Source of the DNA: Tannerella sp.
GTDB lineage: Bacteria > Bacteroidota > Bacteroidia > Bacteroidales > Tannerellaceae
Assembly: GCA_031272655.1 (NCBI GenBank)
Contig: JAISTJ010000172.1
Location: 1-6,952 of the forward strand
Direction of reading: 5' to 3'
Length of the DNA: 6,952 nt
Shown here: positions 1-5,414 of the stretch, piece by piece
Layout of the letters: each line of letters begins with the position of its first letter
Position numbering within the stretch: the first letter of the stretch is position 1
Notes under the pieces: generated by a model
What the model was told of the DNA's origin: nothing
Seen by the model: the letters and a program-made list of their open reading frames with translations, nothing else
Databases searched by the model: none
Program-made: the position numbers and the translations under genes

Positions 1-338
<338 letters not shown>

Positions 339-430
339 TTAAAAAACTAATACCTATTAAAAAAAATCTGCTTTCTTTAAAACAAAGTTTATGCCATATC
401 TTCAAAAGCGTTATTCAAAAAATATAATAA

Positions 431-446
431 CGCAATATAAATGCCA
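431..446 (-). promoter_or_regulatory. Sigma-54 (-24/-12) promoter of nifH
   Basis: The minus strand reads TGGCATTTATATTGCG against the sigma-54 consensus TGGCACG-N4-TTGCA. The GG and GC dinucleotides are intact and correctly spaced by ten bases. Only the less conserved positions 6 and 7 and the last base differ. Predicted transcription start is about 420, giving a nifH leader of about 100 nt. nif promoters are classically RpoN-dependent, and two palindromic sites lie upstream at enhancer distance. Confidence 0.75.
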
Positions 447-496
447 TATAATCAGAGTATTAAAAACATGAAAAAAATTCGCTCAAAATTTAGTAG

Positions 497-510
497 TTAC
501 AAAAATGTAA
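497..510. promoter_or_regulatory. Palindromic upstream site A (TTACA-N4-TGTAA)
   Basis: Perfect inverted repeat of TTACA and TGTAA around AAAA. Its centre lies about 84 bp upstream of the predicted nifH start of transcription. It pairs with site B, 31 bp further upstream, about three helical turns. The same arrangement recurs before the methylase operon. It is probably the binding site of a sigma-54 activator; the protein is not identified. Confidence 0.6.
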
Positions 511-527
511 GGAAAAATCCCTAAATA

Positions 528-541
528 CTACCAAAATGTAG
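528..541. promoter_or_regulatory. Palindromic upstream site B (CTACC-AAAA-TGTAG)
   Basis: Same architecture and the same AAAA spacer as site A, with arms CTACC and TGTAG pairing at four of five positions. Its centre is 31 bp from site A and about 115 bp upstream of the predicted nifH transcription start. It would be accepted as a second operator half of a tandem activator site. Confidence 0.5.
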
Positions 542-563
542 GTTAATTCTGTCTGATTAATGC

Positions 564-586
564 AAAAATCAAGGCAATACCCTTGA
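564..586 (-). terminator. Probable intrinsic terminator after the ModE-like gene
   Basis: On the minus strand, TCAAGG and CCTTGA form a six-base perfect stem around a six-base loop (569-586), followed directly by TTTTT (568-564). It lies about 55 nt past the stop codon of the ModE-like gene and before the nifH upstream sites, so it would keep that transcript from running into nifH. The stem is short, so strength is uncertain. Confidence 0.5.
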
Positions 587-640
587 CTACCTCAACTTTT
601 GACCGGAAGACTGTAAACTCTGTATCAATTCACAGCATTA

Positions 641-994
641 CTAAAAACCACACATCTCTTGCAAATCATTGTCGAGAGAAGCTATACATTCATCAAAACG
701 CTCACTTAGAGCTACATATCGGTTAATCAACCTCAGACCATAATCTGTCATTGTAGCCCCGCCTCCATTTGCGCCCCCTCGCTGGCGGACAACCACAGGC
801 AACGGCGCTGTAGCATTAATGTCGCTTATGATATACCACGCTTGTTGATATGACATTCGCATCTCTTTAGAAGCCGCCAGAATAGAGCCATGCTGCCAAA
901 CAAGCCTTAGCAGTTCGATACGCTTTTCATCCAGAAAACAAGCGCCGTTCTTTACAATTTCTAATCGGTTTGCTATTCTAAACGGTTTATACAT
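641..994 (-). CDS. modE: ModE-type winged helix-turn-helix regulator, DNA-binding domain only
   Basis: This 117-residue protein matches the N-terminal DNA-binding domain of ModE, the molybdate-responsive repressor. The HTH region is about residues 22-62 (GSILAASKEMRMSYQQAWYI), followed by the wing signature RQRGGANGGGATMTDYG (70-86), where ModE proteins carry R-x-GG-x-x-GGG-A-x-LT-x-x-G. A helical tail to residue 117 may serve dimerisation. Full ModE is about 260 residues with two molybdate-binding Mop domains at the C terminus; none is present here and the ORF stops cleanly. A separate Mop protein lies at 6568-6777. The gene sits between two promoter regions that share a palindromic site, so control of nifH and of the uptake operon is plausible. 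It lacks any sigma-54 activation domain, so it cannot itself be a classical enhancer-binding protein. ATG at 994 gives the expected N terminus; no Shine-Dalgarno is visible. Confidence 0.85.
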   Translation of the reverse strand: MYKPFRIANRLEIVKNGACFLDEKRIELLRLVWQHGSILAASKEMRMSYQQAWYIISDINATAPLPVVVRQRGGANGGGATMTDYGLRLINRYVALSERFDECIASLDNDLQEMCGF

Positions 995-1005
995 ATTTAT
1001 TATAT

Positions 1006-1021
1006 TACAATTATCATGCCA
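1006..1021 (-). promoter_or_regulatory. Sigma-54-like promoter of the ModE-like gene (degenerate -12)
   Basis: The minus strand reads TGGCATGATAATTGTA. It matches TGGCACG-N4-TTGCA except for C to T at position 6 and GC to GT in the important -12 element. The predicted start is about 995, one base before the ATG at 994. The same one-base geometry is seen for the divergent methylase gene. The altered -12 makes this uncertain; it may be weak or need strong activation. Confidence 0.4.
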
Positions 1022-1052
1022 TTGTTGCTAATATGCTTATAATATGATAATT
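1009..1052. repeat. Nine-base inverted repeat in the ModE-like gene promoter
   Basis: AATTATCAT (1009-1017) and ATGATAATT (1044-1052) are perfect reverse complements with centres 35 bp apart. The left arm lies inside the sigma-54-like element of the ModE-like gene. This could be an autoregulatory operator with two half sites. The region is AT-rich, so chance occurrence is not excluded. Confidence 0.3.
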
Positions 1053-1086
1053 AAAAAAATAACGATTTGCTGACGTCATCATAATC

Positions 1087-1100
1087 CTACATTCTTGTAA
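1087..1100. promoter_or_regulatory. Palindromic upstream site C (CTACA-TTCT-TGTAA)
   Basis: Arms CTACA and TGTAA pair at four of five positions around a four-base spacer. The centre is about 118 bp upstream of the predicted methylase-operon transcription start and about 98 bp upstream of that predicted for the ModE-like gene. It is the distal member of a pair with site D, 30 bp away, matching the nifH pair A/B. Confidence 0.5.
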
Positions 1101-1116
1101 AATAAGTCTGAAATTG

Positions 1117-1130
1117 TAACAAAAATGTAA
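1117..1130. promoter_or_regulatory. Palindromic upstream site D (TAACA-AAAA-TGTAA)
   Basis: This site matches nifH site A over CAAAAATGTAAG, including the AAAA spacer, and one arm base breaks the palindrome. It is centred about 88 bp upstream of the predicted methylase-operon start, close to the 84 bp of site A before nifH. Its place between divergent promoters would allow shared use. Confidence 0.55.
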
Positions 1131-1185
1131 GTTGTTTTCTTTTGTTTAAAAACTATTGTGCTATTATTCAAGAACTTATATTTTT

Positions 1186-1201
1186 TGGCACGGTCTTTGC
1201 A
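1186..1201 (+). promoter_or_regulatory. Full-consensus sigma-54 promoter of the methylase/receptor operon
   Basis: TGGCACGGTCTTTGCA matches TGGCACG-N4-TTGCA at every defined base. With C1200 at -12, transcription should start near 1212, one base before the ATG at 1213, so the mRNA would be essentially leaderless. Sites C and D lie at enhancer distance upstream. No other strong promoter was seen between here and the next genes. Confidence 0.8.
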
Positions 1202-1212
1202 TTCTATTTGGT

Positions 1213-1932
1213 ATGGAGAATAAAATTTTTATTGTTGGTACAGGACCGGGAGACCCGGATTTGCTGACTGTGAAGGCTAAAAGACTGCTCGAAGAAGCAG
1301 ATGTGATTTTGTATGACTGTCTGCCGGCGCAATATGTGCTGCAGACGACTAAACAGGGCGCCGAAGTGCGCTTCGTCAATAAACACCCCGAAAAGGACGA
1401 GCCAAAAGTGGATATCATGGAGGTCGCCCGCCAATACTGGCTGTCGGGATTGAACGTGGTGCGCCTCAAAGCGGGCGACGCGCTGATGTTCAACGGCGGC
1501 GATGTGGACGCACGCCGACTGCGGCAGTGGGGCATCCCCTTCGAAATCGTGCCGGGTATAACCGCCGCATGCGCCGCGTCAAACATCTTCGCTATCCCTA
1601 CTACCGAAATACGACGCAGCGACGCCGTGCTCAATCTCATAGCCTTTGAAATCACCGACAACTACGCGCATATACGCGATGTGGCGCGGCTCTTCAAGCA
1701 TGGCGACACTGTGGCGCTCTATATGGCTTACGACAACCTCAAGGCTATCTTCCAAGTACTGCGCGAAGAGGGTGTGCCGGGTAATATGCCCGTCGCTATC
1801 GCCTCGATGGTATCGCTCAAAAACGAAGCCGTCGCCCTCTCTACTATCGATAACACCCTCAAAACCATTGAAGAACGCGAACTACTCTCGCCCTTCGTAT
1901 TCTTCATCGGCAAACATGTGGAAGTTATCTGA
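1213..1932 (+). CDS. Divergent SUMT-like tetrapyrrole (uroporphyrinogen-III) C-methyltransferase
   Basis: The family transfers methyl groups from SAM to tetrapyrroles; classical SUMT makes precorrin-2 on the way to siroheme and cobalamin. The 239-residue protein has the family's N-terminal signature VGTGPGDPDLLTVKA (8-22), RLKAGD (84-89, where SUMT has RLKGGDP), PGIT (114-117) and the LYM strand (169-171). It departs from typical SUMT: the GGDP proline is alanine, the FGRGGEE loop reads MFNGGDVDA, and the usual HR...TGH segment is absent near residues 133-150. It may therefore use another tetrapyrrole or have an altered reaction. I chose ATG 1213 rather than the in-frame ATG 1156, because the family starts a few residues before the glycine-rich motif and because 1156-1212 contains the sigma-54 promoter. 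It leads a plus-strand series and lies 44 bp before the receptor gene, with no terminator seen between them. Confidence 0.8.
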   Translation: MENKIFIVGTGPGDPDLLTVKAKRLLEEADVILYDCLPAQYVLQTTKQGAEVRFVNKHPEKDEPKVDIMEVARQYWLSGLNVVRLKAGDALMFNGGDVDARRLRQWGIPFEIVPGITAACAASNIFAIPTTEIRRSDAVLNLIAFEITDNYAHIRDVARLFKHGDTVALYMAYDNLKAIFQVLREEGVPGNMPVAIASMVSLKNEAVALSTIDNTLKTIEERELLSPFVFFIGKHVEVI

Positions 1933-1976
1933 CATTTTTTTACTTAGCGTTATTCATTTATAATTATATCGAAATT

Positions 1977-4034
1977 ATGAGAATTTTTAAAACAATCACC
2001 GTCTCGATAGCATTGCTGTCGCTGACCACACCCCTCAAGGCACAAACCGACACTGTCTCAAAAGTTTATGAACTTGGCGAAATAGCCGTTACCGGCAGTA
2101 GATACAGCCGCTCGCTGTCAAGCAAAATAGGCGAGGTGCAGTTGCGCGAGTTCAACCGCGACAACGCTACCGAGGCGCTTAACCTGTTGCCCGGTCTGAC
2201 CATTACCGAAGCAGGCGCCCGAAACGAAGGGCAGATTTACCTGCGCGGCTTCAACCTGCTGCAAATCCCCGTCTTCTACGACGGTATCCCTATCTATGTG
2301 CCTTACGACGGTAATGTGGATATCAACCGTTTTACTACCTACGACCTGTCGGAAGTAACTGTTTCCAAAGGACTTACATCGGTGCTCTACGGACCCAACA
2401 CTATGGGCGGGGCGATAAATCTTGTCTCGCGTAAACCGGTTAAAGAATTGGAAGTGTGGGGATTAACCGGCATGAAGTTGAGCGGCGAAGGCGCAAACGG
2501 CTATAATACATCCGTCAGCGTTGGCTCAAAACAGGAACTCTTTTATGCTCTGGGCAGTTTCTCGTATGTGAACAACAAGTTCGCCACGCTGTCGAAAAAT
2601 TTTGTGCCCGGCACTAACGAAGACGGCGGCAAACGCGAGAACTCGGCTACCGAAGACCTCAAATTCAGCGCCAAAGCAGGCTTTACCCCTAATGCAACCG
2701 ATGAATACTCAATCAATTACATAGTGCAGAAGGCGGAAAAGGGCATACCGCCGGGCGTCGAAGGCTCGCAGTTTCGCTCTTACCCGCAATACGACAAGCA
2801 AAGCGTCTATTTCCGCTCCAAAACCGCGCTGGGTGAAACTATGAGGCTCGACGCCACAGCGTTCTACGACAACTATTATAATATAATGTGTCAGTACGAC
2901 GACGGCACCTATACTACACAGAACAAAAACAGCGCCTTCCGCAGCGTCTATGACGACTACTCTGCCGGAGGCTCGCTCAACCTTGCCGCCTCGTTCATCC
3001 CATATAACAGCCTGAAACTGTCGCTCTATGAGAAATATGATTCTCACAGCGAACATAATGTGGATATCCCTGCAAACGAGGCAACAGGGCAAAACGAAAA
3101 GACCGGCGAGCCGGTGCAGAAGTACCTGGACAATACTTTTGCCGTTGGCTTGGAAGATGTCATCACCGTCAATGAATACCTTGATATTGTTGCCGGACTG
3201 AATTACAGTTATCGCGGCAATATGAAGGCGCAGGAATACGGAACTCATTATGACACAGGCGAAAAGAACGTGCTCTATGACTTCCCCACCGGCTCTGACG
3301 ACGCCCTCAACTACCAACTGGCAGTGCTCTATAAACCCGCTGTCAATCACGAAGTAAGCCTTTCAGCCTCGCGCAAGTCGCGCTTTGCTTCCCAGAAAGA
3401 CAGATATTCCAGCAAGTTCGGCTCCGTGAGACCTAACCCCGACCTCAAATCGGAGTTCTCCTGGATTTACGACCTGACTTATAAAGGACAGATTAACTCG
3501 CTGCTGCAGTACGAGTTGTCGCTCTACTACAACGATATCGACAATGCTATCTATCAGGTAACAATTCCGGGAGAGTTCGCGTCCGATGGCGTTACGCCGC
3601 TCTATCAGAACAAAAACGTCGGCAAATCGTTCTCCACCGGCTACGAAATATCGCTGGGTTTCAAGCCAATAGACGAAATCACCATCGGCGGCAGTTACAG
3701 TTATATCTACCGCGAGAACGGCGAAGATAAGGCGTTGAGATTCACCGATGTACCGGCGAAAAAGGGTATCCTCTACGGACGGTTCGGCCTGCCGCATCGC
3801 CCGCAGACCTACCTGCATATCGACTGGGAAGCCTATAGCAAACGCTTTTATACCAGCGACGGCGAGACGCTGCCCGGATACGGACTGCTTAATGCCAAGA
3901 TTTTCAGCGCTGTATGGAGCGGGTTGAGCCTCGAGGCAGGCGCACGCAATCTCCTCGACAAAAACTATTTCCTCTCCTACAACTACCCCCGCGAAGGCAG
4001 AACGTTCTTTGTCTCCCTTAAATATGACTTCTGA
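1977..4034 (+). CDS. TonB-dependent outer-membrane receptor
   Basis: This 685-residue protein should import a scarce ligand across the outer membrane using TonB energy. A signal peptide spans about residues 1-22, ending LKA before QTDT. ELGEIAVTGSR (32-42) resembles a TonB box leading into the plug domain. Plug motifs follow: NLLPGLTI (69-76), IYLRGF (87-92), DGIPIYVPYDG (102-112) and VSKGLTSVLYGPNTMGGAIN (129-148). The remainder is a 22-strand-type barrel ending in a strand with C-terminal Phe (FFVSLKYDF), as the BAM machinery requires. The length is normal for siderophore, cobalamin or heme type receptors, and there is no SusC-like N-terminal extension or SusD partner. The ligand cannot be read from sequence. 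Binding proteins downstream, and Mo-related genes around it, suggest a metal chelate, molybdenum- or tetrapyrrole-linked. It is probably co-transcribed with the methylase gene. Confidence 0.93.
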   Translation: MRIFKTITVSIALLSLTTPLKAQTDTVSKVYELGEIAVTGSRYSRSLSSKIGEVQLREFNRDNATEALNLLPGLTITEAGARNEGQIYLRGFNLLQIPVFYDGIPIYVPYDGNVDINRFTTYDLSEVTVSKGLTSVLYGPNTMGGAINLVSRKPVKELEVWGLTGMKLSGEGANGYNTSVSVGSKQELFYALGSFSYVNNKFATLSKNFVPGTNEDGGKRENSATEDLKFSAKAGFTPNATDEYSINYIVQKAEKGIPPGVEGSQFRSYPQYDKQSVYFRSKTALGETMRLDATAFYDNYYNIMCQYDDGTYTTQNKNSAFRSVYDDYSAGGSLNLAASFIPYNSLKLSLYEKYDSHSEHNVDIPANEATGQNEKTGEPVQKYLDNTFAVGLEDVITVNEYLDIVAGLNYSYRGNMKAQEYGTHYDTGEKNVLYDFPTGSDDALNYQLAVLYKPAVNHEVSLSASRKSRFASQKDRYSSKFGSVRPNPDLKSEFSWIYDLTYKGQINSLLQYELSLYYNDIDNAIYQVTIPGEFASDGVTPLYQNKNVGKSFSTGYEISLGFKPIDEITIGGSYSYIYRENGEDKALRFTDVPAKKGILYGRFGLPHRPQTYLHIDWEAYSKRFYTSDGETLPGYGLLNAKIFSAVWSGLSLEAGARNLLDKNYFLSYNYPREGRTFFVSLKYDF

Positions 4035-4049
4035 TTTCCCGCTTAACCA

Positions 4050-4082
4050 AAACCTAACAGGTCTCCAAGACCTGTTAGGTTT
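4050..4082. repeat. 33-bp palindrome, copy 1
   Basis: A perfect 15-base stem with arm AAACCTAACAGGTCT around the loop CCA, lying between the receptor and the first binding-protein gene. Copies 3 and 5 are identical over the same 33 bases. No T-tract follows, so it is not a standard terminator, though the RNA hairpin could stabilise or separate mRNA segments. Confidence 0.9.
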
Positions 4083-4110
4083 AGAAGAAACCTTATTATA
4101 GTTGAAATAA

Positions 4111-5160
4111 ATGAAACATTTACTAATCATTCTATCTTTCGCCCTCGCCTCCTGCACCGGCGTCCGCCGCTCCCCACAAAGCGCCACCCGCACCCTTACC
4201 GACATGGCAGGACGAACCGTCGTTATCCCCACCGAAATCAAGTCCGTCTTCGCCGGACGGCACCCCATCCATGCCGTCTATGCCTTCGACACTGCGTTCA
4301 CCGTCAACAACGTCTTCCGTTATTCCGACACCGAGAAACGCTACCTCAAACCCTCGTTCTACGAAGGCAAACCCTACGCGCTCGAAGACGCAAGCGAAGA
4401 GATTATCCGCCTCAAGCCCGACATTATTCTCTTCGCCGACTTTCTCACCACCGACAATATTGAACGGGCTGATAACCTGCAGGAAAAGGTGCAAATACCC
4501 GTTGTGCTGATGGATAACGATTTCCTCCATTATAAGGAAATGCTCGTATTTCTCGGCTCTCTGCTCGGCAAAGACCACAAAGCCGCCGAACTGACCGCAT
4601 TCATAGAGAAATATTTAGACCCGATACTTGAAAAGACGGCGTCTATCCCCGATTCACTCAAACGCCGCATCTATTATGCCGAAGGGATGAAAGGTCTCAA
4701 CACCGACCCGTCCGGCTCCGTCCATAGCCGTATGCTCGACCTTGCAGGCGGTATCAATGTCGCTCAAACAGACGTCCTGCCCGGCAGAGGCATGACAGGC
4801 GTCTCGCTCGAACAAATATATCGCTGGAACCCCGACCTCATCCTCGTCTGGTCAGGCAACTTCGACGGCATGGATTCCTACCGCGAAATTCTGTCTTCCT
4901 CCGCATGGCAAAACCTCGACGCAGTGCAGAAAGGCGAGGTCTATCAGGTGCCATGGCGACCTTTCGGCTGGATTGACCGCCCGCCCGGCTTGAACCGCGT
5001 CATAGGACTGCTATGGCTCTATAATCTGCTATATCCCAACGACTTCCCGTTCGACATGCGCGAAGTAACCAAAGAATTTTTCCTGAAATTCTGGCATTAC
5101 CCAATGACCGACCCCGAAGCCGACGATATTCTCAACCCCAAACCTGACTGCTCTTCCTGA
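4111..5160 (+). CDS. Periplasmic metal-complex binding lipoprotein (FepB/BtuF/HemV-2/MolA type)
   Basis: It is a substrate-binding protein of an ABC importer for metal complexes (helical-backbone metal receptor superfamily, which includes siderophore, heme and cobalamin binders and the molybdate binder MolA of Haemophilus). Its 349 residues begin with a lipoprotein signal peptide ending LASC, with Cys15 to be lipidated. TRTLTDMAGRTVVIP (27-40) is the typical first strand. EEIIRLKPDIILFAD (96-110) is the usual N-lobe motif. YYAEGMKGLNTDPSGSVH (188-205) and PFGWIDRPPGLNR (284-296) are motifs I associate with the HemV-2-like branch. The next gene is a paralogue. No permease or ATPase gene is in the window. 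The ligand is unknown; molybdate or a chelate is an inference from the Mop and ModE-like neighbours. The 28 bases between palindrome 1 and the start contain no clear Shine-Dalgarno. Confidence 0.88.
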   Translation: MKHLLIILSFALASCTGVRRSPQSATRTLTDMAGRTVVIPTEIKSVFAGRHPIHAVYAFDTAFTVNNVFRYSDTEKRYLKPSFYEGKPYALEDASEEIIRLKPDIILFADFLTTDNIERADNLQEKVQIPVVLMDNDFLHYKEMLVFLGSLLGKDHKAAELTAFIEKYLDPILEKTASIPDSLKRRIYYAEGMKGLNTDPSGSVHSRMLDLAGGINVAQTDVLPGRGMTGVSLEQIYRWNPDLILVWSGNFDGMDSYREILSSSAWQNLDAVQKGEVYQVPWRPFGWIDRPPGLNRVIGLLWLYNLLYPNDFPFDMREVTKEFFLKFWHYPMTDPEADDILNPKPDCSS

Positions 5161-5193
5161 AAACCTAACAGGTTTTCAAAACCTGTTAGGTTT
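5161..5193. repeat. 33-bp palindrome, copy 2 (variant)
   Basis: Perfect 15-base stem with arm AAACCTAACAGGTTT around loop TCA. It starts at the base after the stop codon of the first binding protein; the last A of that TGA can pair with T5194, extending the stem to 16. It differs from copies 1, 3 and 5 only at the inner stem and loop. Confidence 0.9.
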
Positions 5194-5208
5194 TGGTGTG
5201 GTGGATTT

Positions 5209-5241
5209 AAACCTAACAGGTCTCCAAGACCTGTTAGGTTT
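5209..5241. repeat. 33-bp palindrome, copy 3
   Basis: Identical over 33 bases to copies 1 and 5, with arm AAACCTAACAGGTCT and loop CCA. A flanking T-A pair extends the stem by one. It lies 15 bp after copy 2 in the gap between the two binding-protein genes. Confidence 0.9.
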
Positions 5242-5280
5242 AGAAACGGCCTTGTCAGGCTTAAACCCACCGCCCCACCG

Positions 5281-5313
5281 AACCTTAACAAGATTTAGAA
5301 CCTTGTTAAGGTT
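5281..5313. repeat. 33-bp palindrome, copy 4 (divergent)
   Basis: Arms AACCTTAACAAG (5281-5292) and CTTGTTAAGGTT (5302-5313) are perfectly complementary. The inner stem has one mismatch and a three-base loop. The pattern AACCT(T)AACA(A/G)G and the 33-base length link it to the other copies. Compensatory changes in both arms suggest that pairing is maintained. Confidence 0.75.
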
Positions 5314-5324
5314 TTGACCCCCCA

Positions 5325-5374
5325 AACATACGAAGTTACGAAGTTCTGCCTTCCCGCCTTCGTGCCTTCGTGTT
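5325..5374. repeat. Imperfect inverted repeat with CGAAG/CTTCG direct units
   Basis: The left arm (5325-5343) contains ACGAAGTTACGAAG and the right arm (5358-5374) contains CTTCGTGCCTTCGTGTT. They pair over most of their length with a two-base bulge and two mismatches, around a 14-base loop. Each arm holds an internal direct repeat. It belongs to a repeat-dense gap between the two binding-protein genes; its function is unknown. Confidence 0.65.
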
Positions 5375-5378
5375 GAAA

Positions 5379-5406
5379 TCTAAAATCTAAAATCTAAAAT
5401 CTAAAA
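5379..5406 (+). repeat. Tandem repeat, four copies of TCTAAAA
   Basis: Four exact 7-bp units end 8 bp before the ATG of the second binding protein. They occupy the place where ribosome loading would occur, so copy-number change by slippage could alter expression. Repeats of this kind also occur in other Bacteroidota genomes, from memory. Confidence 0.9.
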
Positions 5407-5414
5407 TTAAGAAT

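Noticed and set aside
1071..1078. TGACGTCA palindrome
   Set aside because: A single eight-base palindrome with no second copy at nifH and no extended symmetry; not enough to call an operator.
481..1135. Classic NifA sites TGT-N10-ACA
   Set aside because: None was found with that spacing; TGT and ACA occur in the opposite order and closer together.
1156..1212. Upstream in-frame ATG extending the methylase by 19 residues
   Set aside because: The extension has no family counterpart and overlaps the full-consensus sigma-54 promoter, so it would not be transcribed from it.
1977..4034. SusC-type glycan receptor
   Set aside because: There is no N-terminal carboxypeptidase-like extension and no SusD gene; plug motifs and downstream binding proteins fit a metal-complex receptor.
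3363..4268. 301-residue minus-strand open frame across the receptor and first binding-protein gene
   Set aside because: It spans two genes antisense and shows no domain; it is a by-product of the codon use of those genes.
4050..5313. Palindromes as intrinsic terminators or a CRISPR array
   Set aside because: They lack a following T-tract, one lies within a gene, and the spacing is irregular with no uniform spacers.
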